DNA from: Candidatus Bathyarchaeota archaeon
GTDB taxonomy: Archaea; Thermoproteota; Bathyarchaeia; Bathyarchaeales; Bathycorpusculaceae
Direction of reading: 5' to 3'
DNA length: 64,000 bases
Assembly (NCBI GenBank): GCA_026014595.1
Contig: JAOZHY010000033.1
Span: 62,001 to 126,000 of the forward strand
Positions within the stretch are counted from its first letter, which is position 1. Every line of letters begins with the position of its first letter. This document shows, one piece after another, positions 1 to 9,577 of the stretch. The notes under the pieces were generated by a model that saw only the letters and a program-made list of their open reading frames with translations, searched no databases and was not told where the DNA came from. A program made the position numbers and the translations under genes.

Positions 1-449
1 ATATTTGATTCAAGAAAGACATGCTGTATGACACTATAAACCAGTATAACATCTACATTGCCTTTGTATTTTTCAAAAAGACTTGAACAATCTGGGAAGC
101 GACCGGGAAATTTCTCAACAAAGGATTTAGTCGGGATCATGGAAAGCATTTCCTCAGAATCAACTAAAAGGAGCTTAGAATTATTTCTCTCACAGAGATC
201 TAAAATCATAAAAGCCAACTCGCTACAACCACACCCAATATCAAGAACTATTCTGCTTTTTTCCCTTAGACCTTTTAGTTTCGATTTTATATCATCAAAA
301 ATCGCTCTTTCATACCCCTTTCTGTATTCATCAGGAAATCCTATTTTTTCGTAACGACTTAACTTCTCATTCTTTGCAAGTCTCTTAAAATCTTCAAAAG
401 TTAAAGACTCAAAATTCTTATAGTCCTTCTCATTCTCTCTTACATTCAC
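1..449 (-). CDS. SAM-dependent class I methyltransferase (3' end cut off by window)
   Basis: The minus strand reads open from a GTG at 449 to the window edge with no stop. About 60 residues in is a classic motif I, IVLDIGCGCSELA, followed by an acidic residue after the next strand (LLLVDSEEM) as expected for SAM ribose binding, and a later DVILVYSVIQHV strand. This is a Rossmann-fold methyltransferase; substrate unknown. It follows the glycan genes by about 140 bases on the same strand, so modification of a sugar or lipid precursor is a reasonable inference. No ATG lies near the start; an AAAGGT sequence precedes the GTG. Confidence 0.75.
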   Translation of the reverse strand, partial: MNVRENEKDYKNFESLTFEDFKRLAKNEKLSRYEKIGFPDEYRKGYERAIFDDIKSKLKGLREKSRIVLDIGCGCSELAFMILDLCERNNSKLLLVDSEEMLSMIPTKSFVEKFPGRFPDCSSLFEKYKGNVDVILVYSVIQHVFLESN

Positions 450-592
450 GATTTCACAACCTTTGACTTAAACTTAAATGGAAGAATTAAATCTACACAA
501 ATTCGAAATTCATTGAATTCAGTGATAGAATTTAGTGCAGCGTCATATATTTTGTGTTCCATTCCAGACCCTTCTTTAGTCTTTAGTTGTTT

Positions 593-1027
593 TCAATTTT
601 TAATAATATTGCGCAATTCCCCTTTCTTGACCATTTCCTTGAATGTCTCATAGTCTCTTATGTAGTCATTTTCATCGAATAAATCAGAAACCAGAACAAG
701 GCAAAAGGATCCAGACGAAAAATTATTCAACTCGCGCCATATCAAAGGAGGGACATACAAACCATAATAAGGCCTATTTAGCTGGTAACTTTTTCTTTGA
801 AATCCGTCGTCCAAAATTACGTCAAAACTACCACTCGCAGCTATTATGAACTGTTGCAAACTCTTGTGGGCATGTCCGCCTCTCGATTCACCCCCAGGAA
901 CATCATACAGGTAATAAACTCTTTTAATTTCAAAAGGTACTTGTTTATTTCCCTCGATAAAGGAAAGATTTCCTCTTCTATCTGTAACTTTAGGAAGATC
1001 GATTATTTTACATTGCGAGAGATTCAT
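593..1027 (-). CDS. FdtA/QdtA-type sugar 3,4-ketoisomerase (WxcM-like cupin)
   Basis: 144 residues, the usual length of single-domain dTDP-4-keto-6-deoxyhexose 3,4-ketoisomerases. The N-terminus carries the family pattern D-x-RG-x-L-x-x-x-E (TDRRGNLSFIEG), then IKRVYYLYDVPGGESRGGHA, with the catalytic/binding His in GGHAHK, and the cupin strand FDVILDDG followed by YGLYVPPLIWRE. Members convert dTDP-4-keto-6-deoxyglucose to its 3-keto isomer before 3-amination, making Fuc3N or Qui3N-type sugars. No matching aminotransferase or acetyltransferase is inside the window; they may lie beyond base 1. Sits in the glycosyltransferase operon, which supports surface-glycan precursor synthesis. Confidence 0.85.
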   Translation of the reverse strand: MNLSQCKIIDLPKVTDRRGNLSFIEGNKQVPFEIKRVYYLYDVPGGESRGGHAHKSLQQFIIAASGSFDVILDDGFQRKSYQLNRPYYGLYVPPLIWRELNNFSSGSFCLVLVSDLFDENDYIRDYETFKEMVKKGELRNIIKN

Positions 1028-1095
1028 AGATTTCCCTTATTCAGAGTATCCTTATACTATTTGAAAAGTTATATACGTTATGCGGGCAAAGTTGT

Positions 1096-2013
1096 TCATA
1101 ATTGCGGATCGTTAATAAATAGCATACGATGTCGTCTTTTTGAAATAATATAAAATTTTAATACTATAATGTTATTACTAATTATAATCCCGAAAAACTT
1201 TTTCATTTCATCCAAAAAGGACGGGTTCAGGCATTTGCGATAAATTAACTTCCTGTGGTTTAAAAGAACCTCTTTATCATGCTGATTTAAATCGTGACCA
1301 TACTTTTCCAAGAGAAAATCATGTGCCTTTAAAAGATCTACTCCGATATTTCTACTAATATGTGCATTGCTCCTATGAAGCCTATAATAATATAAAGGCT
1401 CAGCTACATAAGCGAATTTACATACCCTGGATAAATCAAGCCAGAACAGCCAATCATTCAAATATCTGAGATTTTCATTGTAATATATTCGATTATTATC
1501 TATCACGTTTTTTCTAACAACACCAGTACATACAAAGTTATCTTTTATTAGATCCGAGAAAAAGTCGCCATTGCGACTGGAAGGTTTTCTGTACAATTCC
1601 GAGAAACGTAGACCTATCCTCCTATTGTCCTTATCTATACATTCGCCATCAATAATAGCAACATCGTAGTCTTTTGATTCAAGAAGTGGTAGGACTTTAG
1701 CGAAGGCATTTCTTTTAAACATATCGTCTGATGCCATTAGAGCAACATATTTGCCCTTGGAATTTCTAATCCCGTCGTTAAGAGTTCTCGCAATTCCTTC
1801 GTTTTTATTGTGGAAAATCGCCCGGATTCTACTATCTTTCTTAACCCATTTTCTGATAACATCTCTGCTTCTGTCTATTGAGAAGTCATCAACTATAACT
1901 AATTCTAGATCTTTCAATGTTTGAGAGACTACAGAATTAATGGCATAATTAACATATTTTTCATGATTATAACTTGGCATAATCACGCTAAAAAGAGGGG
2001 TATTGTGACTCAT
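1096..2013 (-). CDS. Glycosyltransferase family 2
   Basis: 305 residues. GT-A fold: nucleotide-binding start FSVIMPSYNHEKYV at residues 8-21, first acidic pair ELVIVDDFS near 40, and the metal-binding ASDDMF near 95. The C-terminal third (LRYLNDWLFWLDLSRVC, then YRLHRSNAHIS) resembles rhamnosyl/galactosyl transferases of O-antigen clusters. No membrane segment. The ATG at 2013 is fixed by AAAGGAG six bases upstream. Member of the minus-strand glycan operon; donor and acceptor cannot be read from sequence. Confidence 0.9.
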   Translation of the reverse strand: MSHNTPLFSVIMPSYNHEKYVNYAINSVVSQTLKDLELVIVDDFSIDRSRDVIRKWVKKDSRIRAIFHNKNEGIARTLNDGIRNSKGKYVALMASDDMFKRNAFAKVLPLLESKDYDVAIIDGECIDKDNRRIGLRFSELYRKPSSRNGDFFSDLIKDNFVCTGVVRKNVIDNNRIYYNENLRYLNDWLFWLDLSRVCKFAYVAEPLYYYRLHRSNAHISRNIGVDLLKAHDFLLEKYGHDLNQHDKEVLLNHRKLIYRKCLNPSFLDEMKKFFGIIISNNIIVLKFYIISKRRHRMLFINDPQL

Positions 2014-2104
2014 GTTATCTCCTTTTGCTATTTTGCTGTAATGCAGTTATAAAAGAATATCTTGTTTGCTGAGAAAAGCCCATGGTGCAAAATAGACTCA
2101 ATTT

Positions 2105-3229
2105 TCAAGTTTCCGCATTACTTGCGTTTTTTATAGTTAATTGCAATGGTCTTTTACTCATCAATTTTGTAATTTGGTCATCGCTTACTCGTCTCACAAT
2201 AGTCTGAATGAAACGTCTTTGGCGCAATAAATAAGGAAACTCGCGTATATTCCAACAGACAGACTTTAAAACAGCCATGGTCAAATCAACATCATTCCTG
2301 ATCAAACCATTTGCTATTCTAGATAGATAAAGAAAAAAAATTCCTGGCGAAACTTTCACTAAATTTTTAAATTCATAGTTCTTGATTAACATGGCAATTT
2401 GATTCTTGTAAAGATGAAAATCAAAGAGTCCGTTGCTAAACTTTTTGCTGGTCGCACTTCTCACATGATACACAATCGAACGTAGCTCGAGCACTATAGC
2501 ATAGCCCTGCAACCTAATGCGCCAAGACAAATCTACGTCTTCAAAATACGCGAAAAATTTCGGATCAAATCCACCTACAGCCTCAAAAACAGATTTTCTA
2601 ACAATCATAGAAGCCGCACAAGCCGAAAAAATCTCCATGCTTCTATGACCAATCCCCCATTTCCAGTCTGCCAAGACCTTTATTTGGTCTTCTGCCGTTC
2701 CAAAAATATCTACGACTCCTCCAAGACTATCAACCTTGCAACCATCGGAGGTAAGCAAGAGGGATTGTACAGCACCTATTTCTGGTTTTTTCTCCATCAA
2801 AGCTACTAAATATAGAAGCCAATTCCGATCAACAATAGTATCATTATTTAAAAAAACAACATATTTCCCTTTAGAATTTTGAACACCAATATTATTCCCT
2901 TCAGCAAAGCCCAAATTCTCTTGATTCATAATAAGCCTCATATTTATAGCTGAGTCTGCAACAAAATTTTTAGCGAATTCAATACTGCCGTCAATTGATC
3001 CATTATCAACAAAAACAACTTCAAATTTAGCGTAGTTAGTTTTAAGAACGGAGTTCAAACATTTTTCAATAGATTTCCGTCCATTATAATTTACAATAAT
3101 AATTGAAACAAGAGGACAATCTATTTCGTTCAGTCCATTCACACTCGTTCTCTCATGAAACTGGATATCTCGAGTTTTCAGCTTTAGTATTGTTACAAAA
3201 CAAGATTTCTTGAACTTTCTATACTGCAC
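2105..3229 (-). CDS. Glycosyltransferase family 2 (rhamnosyltransferase-like)
   Basis: 374 residues. The GT-A domain starts at about residue 40 with VSIIIVNYNGRKSIEKCL; VFVDNGSIDGS and VVFLNNDTIVD give the nucleotide- and metal-binding acidic residues, and AYFEDVDLSWRIRLQGY is the ED acceptor-side motif typical of the WbbL/rhamnosyltransferase branch. A hydrophobic stretch near 300 may associate with the membrane. The GTG start overlaps the end of the upstream membrane-protein gene by 11 bases, indicating translational coupling. A GTG inside the first 30 codons is an alternative start. Confidence 0.88.
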   Translation of the reverse strand: MQYRKFKKSCFVTILKLKTRDIQFHERTSVNGLNEIDCPLVSIIIVNYNGRKSIEKCLNSVLKTNYAKFEVVFVDNGSIDGSIEFAKNFVADSAINMRLIMNQENLGFAEGNNIGVQNSKGKYVVFLNNDTIVDRNWLLYLVALMEKKPEIGAVQSLLLTSDGCKVDSLGGVVDIFGTAEDQIKVLADWKWGIGHRSMEIFSACAASMIVRKSVFEAVGGFDPKFFAYFEDVDLSWRIRLQGYAIVLELRSIVYHVRSATSKKFSNGLFDFHLYKNQIAMLIKNYEFKNLVKVSPGIFFLYLSRIANGLIRNDVDLTMAVLKSVCWNIREFPYLLRQRRFIQTIVRRVSDDQITKLMSKRPLQLTIKNASNAET

Positions 3230-5504
3230 CGTAATTTACACGATACAACTGAACATATTCACCAACAAAAATTGGAATCAATACATCATCATTTACAAGA
3301 AAACTTGATGCCACAGCATATTGTTCAATGGCCCTTGTTGCCCCACTAATAATTGATCTATCGAAAATCACATAGTCAATTTTATACTTTTGCCACAAGT
3401 TGAGTACAACATTGTTAATGTCATATGAAAACGCTTTAATCGAAAAAGAAGACAACGTTAGATATTCATGCGAATTCTTTGGGTAGCCCTGGATGAATAT
3501 TCGCAAAATGAAACTTGTCACATAAGACGAATCATAAGTAGACGACACCCACGGTTTATCGGGAGAGCCTACATTCATTGAAATGAGGACTGTTCCATTA
3601 TCAGACAAGTTATATGTAGACGATGCACTCGAACCTAACAAGTACCAACCAACTATGCCGCCAGAACCTACTCCAACCCACATTCTTCGGTTCTCTATAA
3701 TGTCTTTTATGAAGACGTCTGACCCAGCTGAAAATTGTATGGTGAAAAGCAAAACGTTTGAGGCATTGAAGGCATCATGAAATGGAATAACTACATCTAT
3801 ATAATCACTCGCATTTTTCGAAAGATCTATTTCAACCATGCCATTAGAATATGTATAACATGAACCTTGCACATACATCTTGACGCAAGCGACATAATTT
3901 GTGATATCTATTGAGTCCCCTGCCTTCAAAGGGACACTAGTTATGTTGGAGTACTCCATAGCTAGTTCAGGATGAGCAAGAGAATATCCGCCAAGTGTAT
4001 CAGGGGTATAAACAGGTAAGGGGCTAAAAAAATAGTTGTAGAAAGAGTTTGAACCTTGATAGTACCAGGCTGTTTGAACATACGTTGAAATTGATGGCCA
4101 TAATAAGGCATTATGCTCCATTTTCATGGATGACAATAATATATTTTTTGTCTCGAAGTAATCTTTCGGAATCCATATGCCCTTTATATCTGGATTGAAA
4201 TACTGCCCCAGCGCATGACCCGTAAAGAAAGGGGCATTTGGGATTAGAAGAATAACAATAAGAAACACAGGAATCATCGCTGCAGTTAATTTGTGGAAAA
4301 GGCGGTGAGTCTTTGTCTTTGAAGTATGTAATAACTCTATGACTCTAAGTACTACGTATGTTGACAGTGTTACGTAGATTATAGGCAATAAAAGCCCCGA
4401 AAGAAAAAACGTTTGGAAGAAGCTCAGAAGAATTGGAACATAAGAACCAATAGTCAAGTTTATAATTCCAACAGGTGGGTTGTCAGCAGTATCCCAAGCG
4501 ATTATAAGCAGAGCAGATATTACTAACAGCAAAATCTTTAACCGATGACATTTCTTCACCAACAGTAAGGACATTCCTAGGGCAATTATTGGCCACATGA
4601 ACGACGTAATCGTTATGACTGGATTACTGAAGTACAAATCGTGATATGGACAATATCCAGTTTGGAATGCCCAAACGCCGAATATTCTAAATGTATTTAT
4701 TAAATTAGCGTATGGCGCATGGAGAGTATATAATCCAAGGCTTTGAGCAGCATACAAAGAGGTCTCAATATTCGCAGTTAACGAAGAAAAAAAATACCAC
4801 TCCCAATACAGCATGCCTATCATAGCGACAATAATTATTAGAGGTGTTGTGAGTATGAAACGCTTAAGGACAAGCTTTATGCTAGAAGCTTTTGATGCTG
4901 TCTGTTTGACCGAAGCTAACAACATCAATCCGATTACTATTGCACCTTCTACAGCGAGCACTCTAAAGGAGTTAGGTGGAAGCATGCTCGAAACAGCTAT
5001 TCCAGCGCCCATTAATAAACAATCTAATTTTGTGAATTTTGTTCCCATTTTCATATACCTGTAAAGCTTAACTCCTTGTGCCAAAAACAAAAGAAATCCT
5101 CCAGCAGATATACTTGCTACGCTTATGACGCTTTTAAAAGTGTTATACACAGAGAACATGCTGAAAACAAAGAAGACATTTGCGATGGTTAGAGCATATA
5201 ACTTTCCTTGCGTTTCAGAAAAGAAGGTAGTTAAAAAATACGACAAAGCGAGGAGATTAAGACAAAGCCCCATAAATGTTCCCAAGTAAAAGCCCGCATA
5301 TACATTTCCGGACGCTAAAAGCAAACTTATACCATATATCATTTCATGCGGATAACCTGTCCTAATATCAGTTATGGCATCATAGTATCCTGGAGTGTCT
5401 CCACCAACAAGGAGACCCCCTCTTGTATAAAAAAGAATTATAGAAATCCAAATTGCAGCGACAACAACAGCAATAAGGGAGGGTTTCAAATTATTTCTCA
5501 ACAT
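3219..5504 (-). CDS. Large polytopic membrane protein, GT-C-like
   Basis: About 760 residues. A hydrophobic segment begins right after the start, followed by roughly ten more membrane helices to about residue 440, then a large C-terminal soluble part that probably faces outward (N-x-S/T sites, aromatic-rich strands). After helix 1 is GGDTPGYYDAI: an Asp in the first outer loop is where lipid-phosphate-sugar-using GT-C enzymes keep their catalytic acid. The same G-x-D-T-x-x-YY pattern is in the protein at 10118-11668. Function as a GT-C transferase is inference; it could be an unrelated assembly protein. ATG at 5504 with AGGA seven bases upstream is preferred over a TTG at 5537 that overlaps the preceding gene. 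Confidence 0.75.
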   Translation of the reverse strand: MLRNNLKPSLIAVVVAAIWISIILFYTRGGLLVGGDTPGYYDAITDIRTGYPHEMIYGISLLLASGNVYAGFYLGTFMGLCLNLLALSYFLTTFFSETQGKLYALTIANVFFVFSMFSVYNTFKSVISVASISAGGFLLFLAQGVKLYRYMKMGTKFTKLDCLLMGAGIAVSSMLPPNSFRVLAVEGAIVIGLMLLASVKQTASKASSIKLVLKRFILTTPLIIIVAMIGMLYWEWYFFSSLTANIETSLYAAQSLGLYTLHAPYANLINTFRIFGVWAFQTGYCPYHDLYFSNPVITITSFMWPIIALGMSLLLVKKCHRLKILLLVISALLIIAWDTADNPPVGIINLTIGSYVPILLSFFQTFFLSGLLLPIIYVTLSTYVVLRVIELLHTSKTKTHRLFHKLTAAMIPVFLIVILLIPNAPFFTGHALGQYFNPDIKGIWIPKDYFETKNILLSSMKMEHNALLWPSISTYVQTAWYYQGSNSFYNYFFSPLPVYTPDTLGGYSLAHPELAMEYSNITSVPLKAGDSIDITNYVACVKMYVQGSCYTYSNGMVEIDLSKNASDYIDVVIPFHDAFNASNVLLFTIQFSAGSDVFIKDIIENRRMWVGVGSGGIVGWYLLGSSASSTYNLSDNGTVLISMNVGSPDKPWVSSTYDSSYVTSFILRIFIQGYPKNSHEYLTLSSFSIKAFSYDINNVVLNLWQKYKIDYVIFDRSIISGATRAIEQYAVASSFLVNDDVLIPIFVGEYVQLYRVNYGAV

Positions 5505-5529
5505 ACAACTTTCCTGGCTTATTGTACTC

Positions 5530-6654
5530 TTATTCAAATACGCTTTTTCTTCTTTTTAACATCAACGCAATAGATTTCGGAATTGAAAGAATGTAACCTT
5601 GTTTTAGAAAAGACCTGGCACCAATACTCCTACGAACTTTGCTTCTCTCTAAGATAATATGCTTATGTCTGCATAGAATGAAAATCAATGCTTTAAAGTA
5701 ATAGTAAAGATTCGAGGCCGACTGCGTTTTTAGAGATATCAAAAGGTTTTTAGCAAATTCAAAAAAAAATGCACCAAGAAAGTAAATGAGTAACCAAACG
5801 CCCTCATGAATGTAAAGCACAGAGAGAAGTTTATTTCGAGAAATATAATAGGATGGAAATATCGATTTTTTCTTTAGAAAACGACCTTCTGCAGTACCGC
5901 CACGTTCATGATATATAACAGAGTTGAGAGCAACATAATTTTTATAGCCACTCAACCGAAGCTTCCATGATAATAAACTATCTTCATTAAACATGAAAAA
6001 TTCTGGATCCCAGCCACCTGTTTCATCCCAAATTTCTTTACTTATCATAAAAAACATTCCATCAATCCCAAAAGACTCCAGCACTTTTAAACCATTTTCA
6101 AGAACAAAAGTCCTTATGGGATGAATTGACCAATTGGAATAGTTGAAGCCTTGCATCAATGCATTACTTGTCAGACCTAAGCTATCTACTTTAAATGAAT
6201 TTTCCAAAATTACTAATGGCTGTAAAGCGCCCATCTCAGGAAGCTCTTTCATAGTTTCAAATAGATTGACGAGAGAATTTTCATGTAAAATTACATCGTT
6301 ATTACTAAATATCAAAATAGAACATTTTTTTAATAAATTTGCCGCTAGGCAACATGCGCCAGCAAAACCAAGGTTCTTTCCAGGGCTGTAATACATGACT
6401 TCACATGATTCAGATTGACAATTTTCTAAATTAAAATTATCTGAATTATCAACAATTAGAATTGAAGTTTTAACGGAAGTCACATGTTCTTTTAGCCGTG
6501 ATGCGGCTTTGAGCAAAGAATTTAGACAATTTCTTGTGCGAACTTGATTGCCGAAATGAATTAGAGCTATTCCTAACATTTCTTCACCCGCATAGACCAT
6601 ATTTTCCGTGGTCGATGGCGCTGCATCAAAAAATTCAACTTTCTGAGGCTCCAT
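5530..6654 (-). CDS. Glycosyltransferase family 2
   Basis: 374 residues. After an N-terminal leader of about 25 residues the GT-A fold begins (LGIALIHFGNQVRTRNCL), with ILIVDNSDNFN, then LIFSNNDVILHE as the acidic/metal site and FFMFNEDSLLSWKLRLSGY as the ED motif. It is a paralogue in layout of the gene at 2105-3229, including hydrophobic residues near 285-300 (LLIYFLGAFFFEFA). Transfers a sugar from a nucleotide donor, likely to a lipid-linked glycan. Nine bases follow the upstream gene's stop, so they are co-transcribed. Confidence 0.87.
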   Translation of the reverse strand: MEPQKVEFFDAAPSTTENMVYAGEEMLGIALIHFGNQVRTRNCLNSLLKAASRLKEHVTSVKTSILIVDNSDNFNLENCQSESCEVMYYSPGKNLGFAGACCLAANLLKKCSILIFSNNDVILHENSLVNLFETMKELPEMGALQPLVILENSFKVDSLGLTSNALMQGFNYSNWSIHPIRTFVLENGLKVLESFGIDGMFFMISKEIWDETGGWDPEFFMFNEDSLLSWKLRLSGYKNYVALNSVIYHERGGTAEGRFLKKKSIFPSYYISRNKLLSVLYIHEGVWLLIYFLGAFFFEFAKNLLISLKTQSASNLYYYFKALIFILCRHKHIILERSKVRRSIGARSFLKQGYILSIPKSIALMLKRRKSVFE

Positions 6655-6663
6655 GACAGAATG

Positions 6664-7491
6664 CTACTTTATTCTTTTAGATTTAATTTTCGTAGATAGT
6701 GATCCTGCCCATGTTGCTTCAAATTCGCAACCTTTCATTAATAGCATACCAAAGGTATGAACCGGGTCAGAATATAATTTCCTCCAATTTTTAAGAAAGG
6801 CAGGTCTGATTATTTTCAGCTGACGCCTCGCTTGTTCAGGATGATTTTTTTGATAAATTGATAAAGTTTTTCCGTAATAATGTTTCTTTTGCACAACCTT
6901 TCTCAGACTTAACGCACCTTCATGATGTTTAATAAAGGATGTTGTTCTACCAATTTTACATCCTGCATCTTTTAATTTCAAATTTAAATCCCAATCCTCA
7001 CCAAACACTAACTCGCTGTTGTAGCCGCCAATTGTTTCAAAAGTTTTTTTTTTAAAAAATCGAGCAGCTTCGATTAAATCATCGCCAAAATAACATTCCT
7101 TCTCCAAGGCTCTACATTTAGCCCAAAAACCATTTCCAATCGAAAATTCTGGAATAATAACAGCATCATATCCATTTTCGGCTTTATCAACACATTCATG
7201 TATAACATTAGGCGTTAACTCCATGTCAGAATCTATAGATAAAATAAGCTCACCTTCAGCTAAATTGACCCCTACGTTCCTTGCAGTAGACCGAAGCCCC
7301 CTATACGATACTACGTTCCCATATCGTTGAGCAATTTCTCTTGTTTTATCTGCTGAATAGTTATCCACTACAATGATTTCAACATGAAAGTAAGTCTGCT
7401 TCACTATTGAGCACAGGCAGATTTCCAAAAATTGTTCAGAGTTAAAAGTTGGAATTACTACTGAGACCAACGGGTCATTCAAAAGCAACAA
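6664..7491 (-). CDS. Glycosyltransferase family 2
   Basis: 275 residues. VSVVIPTFNSEQFLEICL opens the GT-A domain; IIVVDNYSADKT and LILSIDSDMELTP carry the two acidic motifs (the second a DSD in place of DxD). FGEDWDLNLKLKDAG is the acceptor-side ED motif. No membrane helix. The start is uncertain: several TTG codons follow a GGAG at 7493-7496, and the one at 7482 has better spacing than the one used here. The first 17 bases overlap the end of the GT4 gene, so the pair is translationally coupled. Confidence 0.87.
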   Translation of the reverse strand: MLLLNDPLVSVVIPTFNSEQFLEICLCSIVKQTYFHVEIIVVDNYSADKTREIAQRYGNVVSYRGLRSTARNVGVNLAEGELILSIDSDMELTPNVIHECVDKAENGYDAVIIPEFSIGNGFWAKCRALEKECYFGDDLIEAARFFKKKTFETIGGYNSELVFGEDWDLNLKLKDAGCKIGRTTSFIKHHEGALSLRKVVQKKHYYGKTLSIYQKNHPEQARRQLKIIRPAFLKNWRKLYSDPVHTFGMLLMKGCEFEATWAGSLSTKIKSKRIK

Positions 7492-8575
7492 ACTCCAATA
7501 TATTCATAAATTCCTTTGCTGTGTTTTCCCAGTCGAAGGTTCCAGCAAATTTTAAGGCGTTAATGCTCATTTGTTGCCTCTTCTGATGGTCGTTAAGAAG
7601 GGAAATGATATTTGTTGCAAGGGCCCTCACGTTTCCAGCCTCGACCAGCAAACCTGTCTCACCGTTCACAACGCTGTCACGCAGTCCAGCTACATCATAG
7701 ACCACGCAGGGAACACCCAAAGCATTAGCCTCAATAATATTTAAACCCCATCCTTCACGTACACTGGGATTAACCAAAACCCAACTCCTTTGAATTAACT
7801 TTCGCCGCTCGGTATTAACCAAATCCCCAAAGAAACGCACGCCTTGTCCAGCCACGCGCTCTAATTCGCTCTTAAAGGGACCATCGCCCATAACCCATAA
7901 CTCTGCTGTCGGTAACTTTTCCTTTACCAGTGCAAATGCTTTTATAGCATGGTCTGGACGCTTAGCGCGTTTTAAACGTCCAGCAAAAACCACGACAGGT
8001 TCAGACTCCTTTTGAGGTAAAGACGCCAAAGGCCGGAAATTCAGCCCTTCACACACTACTGAGACTCGGTTAAAATTCAATTTCAGCAAATCCTTTCGTG
8101 AACTCTCAGAAACCGTGACAGCAGGTACATTAGCATATTTTTTTAACCAATAATCCTCAAGAAAATAGTAACCTAGATAACTTAACGGGAAAGGAACTTC
8201 GTAAAACCAATATTCCCTAGCTAATTGGTGAATCAAAGCGACAATTTTTTCACCGTTTTTTACAAATTTCGGCGTGAAAAAAGGAACCGTGTTTATTTCG
8301 TCAATAACGACATCATAATTTTCCTTCGAAAAAATTTTCTCATAATACTTTTTAGCTTCACAATAAACGGAGTATTTTCCGCCGCTACGAATAATTTTAA
8401 CCCCGTTTAGGACTTCACTATGCCTACAGCCAAGAAACTCTGAGGTAAACAAGGTTACATCATGCCCAGTTTTAGCCCAACGTTCAGCTACTTCGCGCGT
8501 AAAAACTTCAGCGCCACCCATTGCAGGATTAAGCCAGCAGCGCCAATTAAATATGAGAATCTTGAGATGACCCAT
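7475..8575 (-). CDS. Glycosyltransferase family 4 (GT-B)
   Basis: 366 residues, normal for GT4. The N-terminal Rossmann domain has the glycine-rich loop NPAMGGAEVFTREVA near residue 20. The C-terminal domain starts VVVFAGRLKRAKRPDHAIKA, and the retaining-enzyme signature is EGWGLNIIEANALGVP, whose two glutamates bind the nucleotide-sugar donor. Members include mannosyl- and glucosyltransferases of lipid-linked glycans. It is the only GT-B enzyme among GT-A neighbours in the operon. Confidence 0.92.
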   Translation of the reverse strand: MGHLKILIFNWRCWLNPAMGGAEVFTREVAERWAKTGHDVTLFTSEFLGCRHSEVLNGVKIIRSGGKYSVYCEAKKYYEKIFSKENYDVVIDEINTVPFFTPKFVKNGEKIVALIHQLAREYWFYEVPFPLSYLGYYFLEDYWLKKYANVPAVTVSESSRKDLLKLNFNRVSVVCEGLNFRPLASLPQKESEPVVVFAGRLKRAKRPDHAIKAFALVKEKLPTAELWVMGDGPFKSELERVAGQGVRFFGDLVNTERRKLIQRSWVLVNPSVREGWGLNIIEANALGVPCVVYDVAGLRDSVVNGETGLLVEAGNVRALATNIISLLNDHQKRQQMSINALKFAGTFDWENTAKEFMNILEFVAFE

Positions 8576-8600
8576 TGTAACTTCGTTTATAATATTTTAG

Positions 8601-9332
8601 TCAACGAGTATCCAAAGTGCGTTGATACCAATGAGTTACTCTCAGCCTATAGGCAATTCCAAGCAAGTCTGTAAACATTTTAAGTATTTCTCTTAAGCGA
8701 AATGATTCGCTAATCCTGAGTTGTACGGGCATCTCCACGATTTTTAAACCATAGAGTTTGGCCACTGCAAGCAACTCAACATCGAAAGCGTAGCGTTTAA
8801 CGCATAATCTAGGAAAAATAGTTGCTAAAGCGCTTTTCCTCATCGCCTTTAATCCAACTTGAGTGTCTTTAAGATTTGCACCTGTAAGAATCCTTACCAA
8901 TACATTGAAGCCATGGCTTAGGATTCGCCTCTTTATAGGCATGTAAACGTGAGAATCAGGATGCCATTTGGTTGCCACAACGATATCTCCATTCTTCAAA
9001 GCATCAACATAACTGGTAATCATACCCAAATCTACATCCATATCGCTATCCGCGAAAACAACTATATCACCCGACGATTGCATAAAACCCTTTTTAACAG
9101 CATATCCTTTCCCAACGTTTTGACTATAACTTACAACTCGAACATGGCCGTTTCTATTTGCATATCGTTTAGCCATTGTAAAGGTGTTATCTTGACTACC
9201 ATCATCCACTACAACAATTTCATAAGGTAGTTTTTTGCTTTTAACAACTTCATCTATCGTCCAAAGGGCGTCTTGAATTGAGCCCTCTTCGTTGTAAGCA
9301 GGAATCACAAAAGACAACTCAATTTGACCCAT
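8601..9332 (-). CDS. Dolichyl-phosphate-sugar synthase-like GT2 (Alg5/DPG type)
   Basis: 243 residues from the preferred start. IELSFVIPAYNEEGSIQDAL, then YEIVVVDDGSQDNT and IVVFADSDMDVDLG give the GT2 motifs; the length and the block DTQVGLKAMRKSALATIFPR match the Alg5/GtrB branch, which loads glucose or another hexose onto polyprenyl phosphate. The charged SESFRLREILKMFTD near the end is also typical. No C-terminal membrane helices are present, so membrane contact would be peripheral. This enzyme would supply lipid-phosphate sugars for the two GT-C-like proteins nearby (inference). The ATG at 9332 follows GGAGGAG by about ten bases; the frame is open further upstream. Confidence 0.88.
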   Translation of the reverse strand: MGQIELSFVIPAYNEEGSIQDALWTIDEVVKSKKLPYEIVVVDDGSQDNTFTMAKRYANRNGHVRVVSYSQNVGKGYAVKKGFMQSSGDIVVFADSDMDVDLGMITSYVDALKNGDIVVATKWHPDSHVYMPIKRRILSHGFNVLVRILTGANLKDTQVGLKAMRKSALATIFPRLCVKRYAFDVELLAVAKLYGLKIVEMPVQLRISESFRLREILKMFTDLLGIAYRLRVTHWYQRTLDTR

Positions 9333-9340
9333 TTTCCACT

Positions 9341-9577
9341 TCACTCCTCCTGTTGCCTTGATTTGAGGTAACACGCAACTTGACTGACAACACCGACAAT
9401 CAAAGCGTAATATGCATAGACAGCCAATTCATTAGCTAGGACTGATAAACCCATTAATAGAGATGCAGCGGCAATAATCAAAAATAGCATAAAACCAATT
9501 ATGAATGGAGCACCCCAATTCTCTCCAACATAAGCCTTTACTCTTAAAGGAAATTTCTCAGAATGGTTATTAGTCAT
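9341..9577 (-). CDS. Small membrane protein, two helices
   Basis: 78 residues: a charged N-terminus with KAYVGENWGAPFI, then two predicted helices (IIGFMLFLIIAAASLLMG and ELAVYAYYALIVGVVSQV) and a short basic/acidic tail. Family not recognised. Its start overlaps the preceding small gene by eight bases, and it is followed immediately by the Alg5-like transferase, so it belongs to the glycan operon and could be a partner or membrane anchor of that enzyme (inference). Confidence 0.7.
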   Translation of the reverse strand: MTNNHSEKFPLRVKAYVGENWGAPFIIGFMLFLIIAAASLLMGLSVLANELAVYAYYALIVGVVSQVACYLKSRQQEE

